Shown here piece by piece: positions 52,400 through 61,008 of a stretch of 64,000 bases of DNA. The position numbers and the translations under genes were made by a program. Under the pieces are notes generated by a model. It worked only from the letters and a program-made list of their open reading frames with translations, was not told where the DNA came from and searched no databases. Source of the stretch: Sutcliffiella horikoshii (GTDB taxonomy: Bacteria; Bacillota; Bacilli; Bacillales; Bacillaceae_I); NCBI RefSeq assembly GCF_020524325.1, contig NZ_JAIVKY010000002.1:434001-498000 (forward strand), read 5' to 3'. Positions within the stretch are counted from its first letter, which is position 1. Each line of letters opens with the position of its first letter.

Positions 52400-52461
52400 T
52401 AGCCACCTCCAAGGTTTATTCCGAACACCGTTTGACGAACAATTTACTCTTTTGTACAAAC

Positions 52462-52495
52462 AAAAAAGTGTGGATGTACACATACACCCACACTT
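52462..52495 (-). terminator. Regulatory terminator of the L20 leader
   Basis: AAGTGTGGGTGTA/TACATCCACACTT is followed by T6 on the minus strand, between the leader structure and infC. Confidence 0.9.
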
Positions 52496-52615
52496 TACGA
52501 TTACATAAGTAAAAGATAAAATCTTTCTCGTAAAACCTGCCAACTGCATCAGATGCGTCAATCAGGTGAGAAGCGGGTGCTTCTTCTTGTCCTCAAACAA
52601 GTATTCAATTTGACC
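52462..52615 (-). promoter_or_regulatory. L20 leader RNA of infC-rpmI-rplT
   Basis: The minus strand from about 52615 reads through GCACCCGCTTCTCACCTGA and TGACGCATCTGATGCAG into a strong terminator 60 bp ahead of infC. The GCACCCGCTTCTCACC part is the familiar core of the Bacillus L20 leader, which L20 binds to favour termination. Assignment is from sequence landmarks and position. Confidence 0.85.
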
Positions 52616-52621
52616 TTGTAT

Positions 52622-52651
52622 AATATATCATTAATGATGATTGATTGTCAA
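52622..52651 (-). promoter_or_regulatory. Promoter of the infC operon
   Basis: TTGACA (52646-52651) lies 18 bp from TATATT (52622-52627) on the minus strand; an overlapping TATTAT is an alternative -10. Confidence 0.75.
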
Positions 52652-52751
52652 GAATTCGTATCAAATGAAACAACGTTTTAAATGATATCAGATAAATTGC
52701 GATTGTGCAATAGTTTTTTTCGTTGGGTGTAAAAGATAGGTGTTTGGGTTA

Positions 52752-52890
52752 ACTCCTTGTCTCCTTTCGTTTCAGGTGTTCGCTTTCCGAGGGGCGGTGC
52801 TTGAGCCTCCTCACAACGCTTCAGGGGTCTCAAGACTACCGCTATCTCCCTCCGGAGTCTCACACCTTACACTCCAGTCGACAAGGGGAG
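52752..52890 (+). repeat. Dispersed palindromic element, copy 13
   Basis: A variant end type: CTCCTTGTCTCC on the left, GACAAGGGGAG on the right, complementary to each other. The core is standard (GAGCCTCCTCACAACGCTTC, CTCCCTCCGGAGTCTC). It lies between the thrS post-terminator repeats and the infC promoter. Confidence 0.85.
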
Positions 52891-52913
52891 TTTGTATAAA
52901 TATTTAAATTAGC

Positions 52914-53030
52914 TTACTGTCGGAAAGTACCCATTTACTGTCCGTTTGGAGGGAATACTGTCCGAAATTTAAGAATACGAGCGAAAGTGAGGCATTTACT
53001 GTCCAAACTACCTCGAATACAAGCCAAACG
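52914..53030 (-). repeat. Degenerate ~21-bp direct repeats (GGACAGTA/GCTCGTATTC)
   Basis: Six imperfect units of 19-22 bp. On the minus strand they read GGCTTGTATTC, GGACAGTAAATG, GCTCGTATTC, GGACAGTATTC, GGACAGTAAATG and CGACAGTAAG. The motifs are the same as at 16.8 kb. It starts about 55 bp past the thrS terminator. Confidence 0.82.
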
Positions 53031-53084
53031 ACAAACTCAGTCAAATTCCGACAACCCTAAGTGCAGCCAGTATGCTTACCACAA

Positions 53085-53128
53085 CAAAGGGGAACGCCCT
53101 GGCACCTTCAGCCAGGACATTCCCCCCG
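53085..53128 (-). terminator. Intrinsic terminator of thrS
   Basis: GGGGAATGTCCTGGC and GCCAGGGCGTTCCCC form a long stem on the minus strand, followed by TTTGTTGT. Confidence 0.8.
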
Positions 53129-53141
53129 TATTACGAAAAGC

Positions 53142-55073
53142 TTATCTCTTCGCTTCTTTCACCAGTTCATCCACAAACTTTTCTAGTGAGATTGTTTCGG
53201 ATTTTTGTTCGCCGTATTTACGGACGTTTACTGCGCGTTCTTGGATCTCATTGTCTCCTAGCACTATCATGTATGGGATCTTTTGCATTTGTGCTTCACG
53301 GATTTTGTAGCCGATCTTTTCGTTTCTTTCGTCCATTTCTACGCGAATTCCTTTTGATTTTAGAAGGTCTTGCACTTCTTTTGCATAATCAAAATGCACA
53401 TCAGGTGATACAGGGATCACTTGGACTTGTACTGGCGCCAACCAAGTTGGGAATGCACCTTTGTACTCTTCGATTAAGAATGCCACAAAGCGTTCCATCG
53501 TAGATACGACACCACGGTGGATAACAACCGGACGGTGCTGCTTGCCGTCTTCCCCAACATAAGTCAGGTCAAATTTCTCTGGAAGTAAGAAGTCAAGCTG
53601 AACAGTAGAAAGAGTTTCTTCTTTTCCAAGGGCAGTACGAACTTGAACGTCTAGCTTAGGACCGTAGAATGCTGCTTCGTCGATTGCTTCGAAATAATCT
53701 AGACCAAGCTCATCCATTGCTTCTTTTAGCATGCCTTGTGCTTTTTCCCACATTGCATCGTCATCAAAATACTTCTCTTTATTTTCTGGATCACGGTAGG
53801 ATAGACGGAAGGAATAGTCATCCAGGCCGAAATCTTTATATACTTCAAGAACCAGGTTCACAACACGTTTTAGTTCATCTTTGATTTGATCAGGGCGAAC
53901 GAAGATGTGTGCATCGTTCAAAGTCATTCCACGTACACGCTGGAGTCCTGCTAGTGCCCCGGACATTTCATAGCGGTGCATTGTTCCAAGTTCAGCAATA
54001 CGTACAGGAAGCTGACGGTAACTGTGGATGCTGTTTTTGTACACCATCATATGGTGCGGACAGTTCATTGGACGAAGAACAAGTTGCTCGTTATCCATTT
54101 CCATTGGAGGGAACATGCCGTCCTGATAGTGATCCCAGTGACCGGAAGTTTTGTATAGCTCCACACTACCCATTACAGGAGTATAAACGTGGTCATAGCC
54201 GAGCTCCACTTCTTTGTCGACGATATAACGCTCAATTACGCGGCGGATTGTTGCACCTTTTGGCAACCATAGCGGTAAGCCTTGCCCAACTTTTTGGGAG
54301 TTGAAGAAAAGGTCAAGTTCTTTTCCGATTTTACGGTGATCGCGCTCTTTTGCTTCTTCCAACAGGCGAAGGTGCTCATCAAGTTCTGCTTTTTTGAAGA
54401 AGGCTGTTCCGTAGATACGTTGCAGCATTTTATTTTTGCTGTCGCCTCTCCAGTATGCACCTGCAATGCTTAACAATTTGAACTCTTTAATTTTCCCAGT
54501 GGATGGTACATGAATTCCACGGCAAAGGTCAAAGAACTCGCCTTGTTCGTAGATGGAAATAGTTTCTCCTTCTGGCAGTTCGCGGATCAGTTCAAGCTTC
54601 AGCTCATCATTCAGCTCTTCATAGCGGCGCAATGCTTCTTCTCTGCTCACTTCCACACGAACAACATCCAAGTTTTCGCTGACGATTTTCTTCATTTCTT
54701 TTTCGATTTTTTGAAGGTCTTCTGGAGTTAGTGATTCCTCCATGTCGATATCGTAGTAGAATCCGTTTTCGATTACCGGACCGATTCCTAGTTTCACGTT
54801 GCCATATAGGCGTTTGATCGCTTGTGCCATCAAGTGGGCAGTACTGTGTCGCATGATTCCAAGCGCTTCGTCGGAGTCTTGCATGATGATGCTGATTTCT
54901 CCGTCTATATTAATCGGGGAACGCAGGTCAATGAGTTCTCCGTTTAGTTTTCCAGCGATTGCTTTCTTTTTCAGACCCGGACTGATGGATGCAGCGATAT
55001 CTTCTGTTGTCGTACCACGTTCAAACTCCTTTACCGCTCCGTCTGGAAATGTGATTTTCATTAATTCCGACAT
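53142..55073 (-). CDS. thrS: Threonyl-tRNA synthetase
   Basis: Charges tRNA-Thr. The 643-residue protein has an N-terminal TGS domain ([24 protein letters not shown]), an editing SAD domain with the HxxxH motif ([12 protein letters not shown]), the class II catalytic core with the zinc-binding [10 protein letters not shown] and LRPMNCPHH region, and a C-terminal anticodon-binding domain ([20 protein letters not shown]). The ATG at 55073 follows GAGGTG with a 6-bp spacer; an in-frame GTG three codons earlier lies inside that site. Control by the upstream T-box is expected. A dispersed element lies in its leader after the T-box terminator. Confidence 0.97.
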   Translation of the reverse strand: MSELMKITFPDGAVKEFERGTTTEDIAASISPGLKKKAIAGKLNGELIDLRSPINIDGEISIIMQDSDEALGIMRHSTAHLMAQAIKRLYGNVKLGIGPVIENGFYYDIDMEESLTPEDLQKIEKEMKKIVSENLDVVRVEVSREEALRRYEELNDELKLELIRELPEGETISIYEQGEFFDLCRGIHVPSTGKIKEFKLLSIAGAYWRGDSKNKMLQRIYGTAFFKKAELDEHLRLLEEAKERDHRKIGKELDLFFNSQKVGQGLPLWLPKGATIRRVIERYIVDKEVELGYDHVYTPVMGSVELYKTSGHWDHYQDGMFPPMEMDNEQLVLRPMNCPHHMMVYKNSIHSYRQLPVRIAELGTMHRYEMSGALAGLQRVRGMTLNDAHIFVRPDQIKDELKRVVNLVLEVYKDFGLDDYSFRLSYRDPENKEKYFDDDAMWEKAQGMLKEAMDELGLDYFEAIDEAAFYGPKLDVQVRTALGKEETLSTVQLDFLLPEKFDLTYVGEDGKQHRPVVIHRGVVSTMERFVAFLIEEYKGAFPTWLAPVQVQVIPVSPDVHFDYAKEVQDLLKSKGIRVEMDERNEKIGYKIREAQMQKIPYMIVLGDNEIQERAVNVRKYGEQKSETISLEKFVDELVKEAKR

Positions 55074-55118
55074 CTCTGTCACCTCTTCTTTAGAATTTTT
55101 GTTGGTTCATATAACGCC

Positions 55119-55245
55119 GCAATTGCTCTCCGCAAACGGCTTCGCTTTCCGCGGGACGGTGCTTGAGCCTCCTCACTTCGTTGCGGGGTCTCAACCTACC
55201 GTTACTCCCCCGCTGGAGTCTACGCCTTTTGCTCCAAGCAATTGC
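55119..55245 (+). repeat. Dispersed palindromic element, copy 14 (in thrS leader)
   Basis: The ends are GCAATTGCT and AGCAATTGC: completely different from the usual GCTGTTGATT, yet still perfectly complementary to each other. It lies 20 bp past the T-box terminator and 46 bp before the thrS start. Confidence 0.9.
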
Positions 55246-55264
55246 TAATAGTTATTTCGAACCA

Positions 55265-55550
55265 AAATAAAAAAACCCGTCCCTTATTTAATATAAGGGA
55301 CGAGTTTAATATCCGTGTTTCCACCCAAGTTCCCATCTTTTAAAAGTCTAAAAGACGGCTTCATTATTGGATAACGAGGGATTTCCCCGTCAACAGCTAC
55401 TGCGATGTTCACCGTTGAAGTTCAGAGGTGGTTAGGGTTTAATCGTGATAGGAAGCTTGCAGCCGGCGACTTCCCTCTCTAAAATCCGTTTTTAAAACAC
55501 TCATGTCCTCATCGATACTTTTTGAGCTATGAAGTTAAAATTGATTATGT
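55265..55550 (-). promoter_or_regulatory. Thr T-box riboswitch of thrS
   Basis: On the minus strand AGAGAGGGAAG and GCCGGCTGCAAGC begin Stem I, and ACC-A-CCTCT closes it, so the specifier codon reads ACC (Thr). A divergent T-box GGGTGGAAACACGG lies near 55310-55325. The terminator is CGTCCCTTA/TAAGGGACG with T7 (55265-55304). Uncharged tRNA-Thr should promote read-through. Confidence 0.93.
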
Positions 55551-55555
55551 AGGTT

Positions 55556-55584
55556 ATTATATTCTCCTGTTAAAGGAAAATCAA
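55556..55584 (-). promoter_or_regulatory. Promoter of the thrS leader
   Basis: TTGATT (55579-55584) and TATAAT (55556-55561) with a 17-bp spacer on the minus strand, directly after the ytxC stop. Confidence 0.82.
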
Positions 55585-55593
55585 GTGGTCACT

Positions 55594-56430
55594 TTAATCA
55601 ATTTTACTTTTATTTTGCCCAAAATAGTGAAAAGGTAAAACAACGGCACGTTCTTCAAATATATTTCGGATCGTCTCCACAAGTTGATTCTCTGTGTTGT
55701 CCGTGTATAGAAAGAGTTTTTTCGGCGCGATTGAAACCAAGGGAGCCAGTACGACCGAGTCTATATAATACGAATAATTATTGAAATGAGTTCTGTTCAT
55801 ATATTTGATGAGCTGGTTTTTTGGAATGTGCGAGAAAGACTTATCATAAAAATCAAATTGATATTGATAAACAAGGTGCAATTCGTCAAGCTTGGAATCT
55901 GTCGTCGTCAGCAATTCCCGCAGCTGATGGACGAACGATTGGTATTCCTGTTCCAGCTTATACTCATCAATCGCCGCTTCTACAAACACCTGCAATCCTT
56001 CAAAGTATTCTTTCAACCGGAATGTTATAAAGGAATCAAATGAAAAGGATACGGGCATTTGAAAAAAGGACTGCATGACAGACTCCAACTGTGCATCACG
56101 TTGTTCGAGAGCCGGGAGATTCGGAATATCCGGCCGTTCTCCGAGCAGGATGGATTGCAGAATACAGAGAATCTGTTCCTGTTCTTCTTCCTCTTTATAA
56201 TAAAACGTATTTTCCAATACCGACAATATCCATTCTTTTTCTTTGGTACGGTGAATGTAATACTTCAGTACCGGGACAATGGTGTTTCTGTAAAAATGAA
56301 CATCCTTTGATTCCACGACGATTTTTTCTTTATGTAAAGAAAGGATAGAATCACTCTCAGGATTTTTTTCCAATACATTCATATATATCGCATTTGCGTC
56401 CGATTCATTTCGAAAGGAAATCTCAAACAA
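55594..56430 (-). CDS. ytxC: Putative sporulation protein YtxC
   Basis: A 278-residue protein of the YtxC family, recognised by length, by the N-terminal SLHKEKIVVESKDVHFYRNTIVPVLKYYI-like helical region, by the central FDSFITFRLKEYFEGLQVFVEAAIDEYKLEQEYQSFV block and by its place upstream of thrS. The family is restricted to spore formers and is annotated as a sporulation protein; the mechanism is unknown. No signal peptide or membrane helix is seen. In B. subtilis dnaI lies upstream; here it is a lipid kinase gene. Confidence 0.87.
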   Translation of the reverse strand: MFEISFRNESDANAIYMNVLEKNPESDSILSLHKEKIVVESKDVHFYRNTIVPVLKYYIHRTKEKEWILSVLENTFYYKEEEEQEQILCILQSILLGERPDIPNLPALEQRDAQLESVMQSFFQMPVSFSFDSFITFRLKEYFEGLQVFVEAAIDEYKLEQEYQSFVHQLRELLTTTDSKLDELHLVYQYQFDFYDKSFSHIPKNQLIKYMNRTHFNNYSYYIDSVVLAPLVSIAPKKLFLYTDNTENQLVETIRNIFEERAVVLPFHYFGQNKSKID

Positions 56431-56482
56431 GTTTGTCCCCCCTTTGGTACACCTAATTCAATGTATATGGGCAGGAGGGTGG

Positions 56483-56540
56483 AAAAATGAATAAATATAA
56501 AAAAATATGCGCCAGTCCATCCATAAAAAGGACCAGCGCG
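56483..56540 (-). terminator. Terminator of the lipid kinase gene
   Basis: CGCGCTGGTCC and GGACTGGCGCA pair across a loop, followed by TATTTTTTTATATTT on the minus strand. Confidence 0.75.
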
Positions 56541-56552
56541 TATTATTATTCT

Positions 56553-57452
56553 TTACTCAAATGGAAAATCGCCAATGATGACTTCTAGATGACCTGGAAG
56601 AATGGAGACAGTAGAGGGGGTAAAGTAGGTTTTTTCTCCATCTGAATCAATTTCCTGATTGGGAGTGGCATCGATTTTTAGTTGTTTGGCTCGGAAATAG
56701 ATTAAATCGTCGTTCCCTTCTGCCGGAAATTCCTTTTGAAGTCTTGTTTGCATCCATGTCCAGAGCTGGGCAATGGAGGTCTGCTTGATTATCAATACAT
56801 CCAGTTCCCCGTCCTGTACGCTTGAAGAGGGAAAAAACGATTGAATACCGCCGAGAAAGGAACCATTACCAATTAGTAGCATGACAGCATCCCCTTCATA
56901 AGATTGTGTTTCACTTTCTAAAGTAAGCTGGAACGGTTCCTCTTCCATTACCGTTTGTCCGGCGCTGATATAATAAGATATTTTACCAAGCAGCTGTTTC
57001 GTCCCGCTGTCGATGTTGTCTGAAACCTTTGATACCAACCCTATTCCCCAAAAATTCAAGAAATATTGATTATCACTTTTTCCGACATCTACCTTTTCTG
57101 TACGTTTCTCTATAATCTGTTCCACTGCTTTCATAGGATGCTGATTGATACCAAGCGTTCTTGAAAAATCATTACAGGTTCCGCCTGGTATGATTGCAAA
57201 AACAGGTCTCTTTACCAGAGGAGCCAAGGCGTTGATTATCTCAAAAATGGTTCCGTCCCCGCCAGCACCGATAAGAAGGTCTACATGGTCTGCCAACTTC
57301 TCCACAAGTCTGGCACCGTCCCCTTCTTTTTCGGTCGGATGGATGGTCACTTCCTCAAAGGTGCTCAATAACCTTTCTTCTATCTGTTCGATGGAATTGA
57401 TCAACTTTCTGTTCCCGGCATTGGGATTAACGATCACCGCTACTCTCTTCAA
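56553..57452 (-). CDS. YegS/BmrU-type diacylglycerol/lipid kinase
   Basis: A 299-residue lipid kinase of the DagK_cat family. The glycine-rich GAGGDGTIFEIINAL (GGDGT at 64-68) binds ATP; PGGTCNDFSRTL and the C-terminal DGELDVLIIK are the other family blocks. It would phosphorylate diacylglycerol or a related lipid at the membrane surface. It occupies the slot between dnaB and ytxC where B. subtilis carries dnaI, with its own terminator and an upstream terminator after dnaB, so it forms a separate unit. The exact lipid substrate is not determined. Confidence 0.88.
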   Translation of the reverse strand: MKRVAVIVNPNAGNRKLINSIEQIEERLLSTFEEVTIHPTEKEGDGARLVEKLADHVDLLIGAGGDGTIFEIINALAPLVKRPVFAIIPGGTCNDFSRTLGINQHPMKAVEQIIEKRTEKVDVGKSDNQYFLNFWGIGLVSKVSDNIDSGTKQLLGKISYYISAGQTVMEEEPFQLTLESETQSYEGDAVMLLIGNGSFLGGIQSFFPSSSVQDGELDVLIIKQTSIAQLWTWMQTRLQKEFPAEGNDDLIYFRAKQLKIDATPNQEIDSDGEKTYFTPSTVSILPGHLEVIIGDFPFE

Positions 57453-57535
57453 AGGTTATTTCCCCTTTTCTTTAGTCTTATAGTAGACGATACCCTTTTT
57501 TGGTAGTATTAACATCTTTTTGAGAAATAGCATGA

Positions 57536-57578
57536 TAAAAAAGAAGGCCGCATCACCTAAAAGGTGCATACGGCCTCT
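57536..57578 (-). terminator. Intrinsic terminator of dnaB
   Basis: AGGCCG/CGGCCT arms with an inner CACCT/AGGTG stem are followed by TTCTTTTTTATC on the minus strand, 4 bp past the dnaB stop. Confidence 0.85.
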
Positions 57579-57581
57579 ACA

Positions 57582-59036
57582 TTATGGATCTAATCGTATC
57601 TTTTTCTCTTTCATTCTCGCCAAACGTTCCATCAGCTTCTGTTTTTCGTCTTCTTCTACTTCTTTGAACTTGTCTGACTGATTATCTAAGGCATCAGACT
57701 CCGTTGCCGCTCCGTCTGAGCTGACAAAACGGTTGCGCACCACTTTTCCTGCTTTTGCTTTTGAGGCGCTACCTCCACCTGTGCTCTTAGCTGCTGGCTT
57801 TGTATCCGCCCAGTTCTGATATTGGCGATGTTCCTCTTTGGCAAGTTCCATCGCTTCACTGACAGTTTTCACCTGTTTTCTCGCCCAATGACTTGCAATC
57901 TTCTCGACGTATTTGCGGTTTAGCTTCATATCTGTTTTCAACAACACATAATAAAGTAACACATTCACAACGCCTGGTGTTAATTGTTGTTTGAACATGA
58001 CGTCTTCCACTATTCGAAGGTCTGAGGCAGAAGGTTCCGATCCACCTGAGAGATCTGTCAGCATTTGCTTTGGTGATACATTCTCCAGCTGTTGAATGAG
58101 CTGTTCATCTTTAGTTGCTGGCTTTTTATCTGTAAACTGTCTTAAATTCAGCGGCTGTGTTTTTTCCACAAGGCCAGGCAATGTATCTTGATATTCAAGC
58201 TGATACCAATCCCTTGCTGCCTTTCGCAGTTTCTCTAAATCCACTTTTTCTTCTACATCAATTACATTCATCATCAAATCGCGCATCGATATCGGATCAA
58301 TGGTATAAATGAAGGACAGTTTGACAATCGCTTCTTTCACTTTAGCGGTGATCGATTTTTTCGGGATGACCACCTCAGATAACCCTGCAAAGAACAAATC
58401 AAAGTCAAAGGTTTCTTGATTTACCCTTGGCTCACTTCCCTTTTTGCGCTCCAACCACTCTTCTCCTTGTTCCAATGGAAGTTCCTCCATCATCTCCTCA
58501 TTCGCCGCATATGCCATGTTTTCTGACTGAACAGATTGGAAGACATCACTGAAACTTCTAGTCACTTCCTGGTATTCATCCACAGGAATAATCTTATCGG
58601 AAAAGTATTTCTTTACACTTGCGTATTTATTTTTCCCTAGTCGATTATATAAGTAAATGGTTAGCATGGGTTCTGAAAAGAATGCTTCCGGGGAGAGTGG
58701 TGGTTGAAGTTCATAAATGAAGGTTCGAAGCTGATCATCTTCCTTGACCCACGTCTTTAAAAGTCCAATGCCTTCAAGTTTAATTCTTTCCTGATGGATA
58801 TCCTTTAAGTTGCATTGCATCGTCGTCATAATCCCGTGATGCGTCGTTTCCCCGCCCCACAAGCGATCTTGGTCCAGCTCACTCCAGAGGGTCATATATA
58901 AACTGTATCCCCTGAAACCGAGCAAAGGTTGATAAAGCATTGTTAGGAGTTTACGGTCAAACTGTTGGAGCACTCCGTTTGAACGGACAATATAGCGGTC
59001 TACAGGGACCAGCTCTTTCCAATGGCGATCAGACAT
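57582..59036 (-). CDS. dnaB: Replication initiation/membrane attachment protein DnaB
   Basis: Firmicute DnaB works with DnaD and DnaI to load the replicative helicase at oriC and at stalled forks. The 484-residue protein starts with the DDBH1-type winged helix (VVDRYIV-like start, LLTMLYQPLLGFRGYSLYMTLWSEL). A C-terminal DDBH2 region follows (RIVEDVMFKQQLTPGVVNVLLYYVL...KYVEKIASHWARKQVKTVSEAMELA), and a basic disordered tail. It follows nrdR as in B. subtilis. The dnaI gene that normally follows directly is missing; a terminator comes instead. Confidence 0.95.
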   Translation of the reverse strand: MSDRHWKELVPVDRYIVRSNGVLQQFDRKLLTMLYQPLLGFRGYSLYMTLWSELDQDRLWGGETTHHGIMTTMQCNLKDIHQERIKLEGIGLLKTWVKEDDQLRTFIYELQPPLSPEAFFSEPMLTIYLYNRLGKNKYASVKKYFSDKIIPVDEYQEVTRSFSDVFQSVQSENMAYAANEEMMEELPLEQGEEWLERKKGSEPRVNQETFDFDLFFAGLSEVVIPKKSITAKVKEAIVKLSFIYTIDPISMRDLMMNVIDVEEKVDLEKLRKAARDWYQLEYQDTLPGLVEKTQPLNLRQFTDKKPATKDEQLIQQLENVSPKQMLTDLSGGSEPSASDLRIVEDVMFKQQLTPGVVNVLLYYVLLKTDMKLNRKYVEKIASHWARKQVKTVSEAMELAKEEHRQYQNWADTKPAAKSTGGGSASKAKAGKVVRNRFVSSDGAATESDALDNQSDKFKEVEEDEKQKLMERLARMKEKKIRLDP

Positions 59037-59068
59037 GAAACATCCAAACCTTTCTTTTATTGAAATAA

Positions 59069-59102
59069 TGGAAAGAGAGAGGCAAATAACTTCCTCTCTC
59101 CC
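59069..59102 (-). terminator. Hairpin between nrdR and dnaB
   Basis: A GAGAGAGG/CCTCTCTC stem on the minus strand is followed by TTTCC. It may terminate or attenuate transcription before dnaB. Confidence 0.6.
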
Positions 59103-59126
59103 TTAGGGTTCCTTATTGCAGCCTTC

Positions 59127-59588
59127 TTATTTTCTTTCTTTTTCAATGATTTCCTTTAATTCATCCAAGAAAACATTAATGTCTTTGAATTGACGGTAAA
59201 CAGAGGCAAATCGCACATATGCCACTTCATCTATTTTAGAAAGTCTCTCCATTACCATTTCTCCGACCATATCGCTTTTCACTTCGGATATGCCGATATT
59301 TCTTAATTCTTTTTCCACTTCCATCACAATGTCTTCCAATTGTTTTAGGGCTACCGGTCTTTTTTCGCATGCCCGAATTAAGCCTCTCAGCACTTTTTCC
59401 CTGCTGAACTCTTCTCGTATTCCTTCCTTTTTCACGACGATAAGCGGCATTTCTTCCACTTTCTCAAATGTCGTAAAACGATAGGAACAAGATTCGCATT
59501 CTCTTCTTCTTCTGATGGATTTTCCCTCTTCTACAGGGCGTGAATCTAATACCTTCGTCCCATTATGGTGACAGGCAGGACATTTCAT
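59127..59588 (-). CDS. nrdR: Transcriptional repressor NrdR
   Basis: NrdR senses nucleotides and represses ribonucleotide reductase genes. The 153-residue protein has an N-terminal zinc ribbon with C3, C6, C31 and C34 ([18 protein letters not shown]) followed by an ATP-cone domain ([29 protein letters not shown]). The ATG at 59588 is the start used by homologues, with GGAGTGG upstream; four extra codons are possible. NrdR boxes should be sought elsewhere in the genome, before nrd operons. It lies just upstream of dnaB. Confidence 0.97.
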   Translation of the reverse strand: MKCPACHHNGTKVLDSRPVEEGKSIRRRRECESCSYRFTTFEKVEEMPLIVVKKEGIREEFSREKVLRGLIRACEKRPVALKQLEDIVMEVEKELRNIGISEVKSDMVGEMVMERLSKIDEVAYVRFASVYRQFKDINVFLDELKEIIEKERK

Positions 59589-59612
59589 GATGGTTTCCAC
59601 TCCGTTTCCAAT

Positions 59613-60017
59613 CTACTTTTTCCCCGAATTCAGCCCGGATCCAATATAGATCATCGATTTATCAATCCGTTCATACATTTGTTTGATCAGTTGACGACTG
59701 TATCCAAAATCGAAAGGTAGCTTGGTTTCTGTTGTAACGGAAAAATCAACTGCGGTTTCAAAAGGGCGGACAGATATTACAGTGACAATGACAAACGCTT
59801 TTTTGCCTTTGTGCACTTGCACTGCCATTTCCCCGTGCTCCTCAGAAACGGATTTGACCGTTACCCCTTCCATATTGTTAAACAATTCTTGTAAGGTCTT
59901 CATTGCATTCTTATTGGTAGTTTTATAATAACGACTACGCAAGGATTCTTCTGTATGATTTTCCCGCGTTTCCGAGTGATTGCTCAATATACCTTTCAGC
60001 TTTTGTATCGCTCCCAC
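59613..60017 (-). CDS. Conserved cytosolic protein of unknown function
   Basis: A 134-residue soluble protein with no membrane helix or signal peptide. The N-terminal third is basic and polar, the rest looks like an alpha/beta fold (VTVKSVSEEHGEMAVQVHKGKKAFVIVTVISVRPFETAVDFSVTTETKLPFDFGYSRQLI). I do not recognise a named family, though similar proteins are found beside nrdR in bacilli in my memory. It lies between speH and nrdR, 24 bp before nrdR, and may be co-transcribed with it. No function can be assigned. Confidence 0.75.
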   Translation of the reverse strand: MGAIQKLKGILSNHSETRENHTEESLRSRYYKTTNKNAMKTLQELFNNMEGVTVKSVSEEHGEMAVQVHKGKKAFVIVTVISVRPFETAVDFSVTTETKLPFDFGYSRQLIKQMYERIDKSMIYIGSGLNSGKK

Positions 60018-60077
60018 TATAGCCTGACAACCCCTTAACTTGTTGTTTTTTTATGTATAATATATTTTGAGTATAAT

Positions 60078-60115
60078 AAAAAGAGGTGCATGCTATACAC
60101 CTCTTTTTATTTTAA
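60078..60115 (-). terminator. Intrinsic terminator of speH
   Basis: AAAAAGAGGTG and CACCTCTTTTT arms with A and T runs on both sides lie 18 bp past the speH stop. Confidence 0.9.
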
Positions 60116-60132
60116 TGCATTTAGTTATAATT

Positions 60133-60507
60133 TTAAAGAGCTTTTGCTTTGTTTACTTGAACAGGACCCATTCCACGTGGAAGTTCGATTGTTTCACGCG
60201 TCTGAGCATTTAAAGCAGTTGCAATATAGTCAGCTGAAATATTAGGATCTAATTCTCCGCATGTATAAACATCGATACTTGCATATCCGTGCTCTGGGAA
60301 GCTATGAATCGTTAAGTGGGACTCGGAAATAATTACTACTCCGCTTACCCCTTGAGGAGCAAATTTATGAAAAGCTACCTCTCTTACTTCTGCACCTGAT
60401 TTTAATGCAGCATCGACAAATGTTTTTTCGATGTAATCCATATCATTCAATTTGTCAAAATCGCAACCCCAAAGTTCTGAAATAACGTGACGACCTACTG
60501 TTTCCAT
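60133..60507 (-). CDS. speH: S-adenosylmethionine decarboxylase proenzyme (spermidine synthesis)
   Basis: Decarboxylates S-adenosylmethionine for spermidine synthesis, using a pyruvoyl group made by self-cleavage. The 124-residue protein carries [21 protein letters not shown]: cleavage would occur before Ser63, with His68 and Cys83 (in VYTCG) as the known processing and catalytic residues. The ATG at 60507 ([17 protein letters not shown]) is the start used by homologues, with GGGGGAA upstream; a longer frame adds 15 residues. It lies downstream of gapB, the B. subtilis order, where it is named speD. Confidence 0.97.
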   Translation of the reverse strand: METVGRHVISELWGCDFDKLNDMDYIEKTFVDAALKSGAEVREVAFHKFAPQGVSGVVIISESHLTIHSFPEHGYASIDVYTCGELDPNISADYIATALNAQTRETIELPRGMGPVQVNKAKAL

Positions 60508-60770
60508 CTCACGTTCCCCCTTTTCATTTTTTAAAATACATGAATTCCTCAAAGGTGAAGAGTGATTGATGTATTACTACCACGGGGGAAAGTTAGTCCA
60601 GAGAGGTCCTAACCCTTTAAGTAGCCACATAATCGTTTCAAGAAGTTCACGAAAAATAGTATAATGCTTTTATTTTAGATTTGCAACAGGCATTTAAGAC
60701 TTTTTTTCTAGTAAGCTATGAATTTATAAGAAAAACTATGTAATACCTTTTAGTTTGTTGGTTATGCTCC

Positions 60771-60898
60771 GCTGTGGATTTCCGCAAATGGCTGCGCTTT
60801 CCTAGGGGCGCTGCTGGAGCCTCCTCGTCTTCGCCTGTGGGGTCTCCACCTAGCGCTATCTCCCTCAGGAGTCTTCGCCTTTTGCTACAATCCACAGC
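60771..60898 (+). repeat. Dispersed palindromic element, copy 15
   Basis: The ends are GCTGTGGATT and AATCCACAGC: both arms carry the matching GG/CC change against the common GCTGTTGATT. It lies about 46 bp past the gapB terminator and upstream of speH. Confidence 0.9.
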
Positions 60899-60943
60899 TA
60901 GGAATTACTAGAAAAAAATAATTCCATTGCCCGACACATGCAA

Positions 60944-60976
60944 AAAAGCGATTAACACAGACTGTTAACCGCTTAC
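60944..60976 (-). terminator. Intrinsic terminator of gapB
   Basis: AAGCGGTTAAC and GTTAATCGCTT pair around AGTCTGT, followed by TTTTTTG on the minus strand. Confidence 0.88.
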
Positions 60977-61008
60977 ATTTATATCACAATAATTTTGATT
61001 TGGTTGAA

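Noticed and set aside
52400-52561. N-terminal extension of infC
   Set aside because: The frame is open into the L20 leader, but the terminator hairpin and the ribosome-binding site before ATT show it is leader RNA, and homologues lack the extension.
56487-56591. 34-codon plus-strand frame with AGGAGGG upstream
   Set aside because: It overlaps the lipid kinase terminator and coding end in antisense; the hairpin explains the sequence and the peptide is not membrane-like or otherwise notable.
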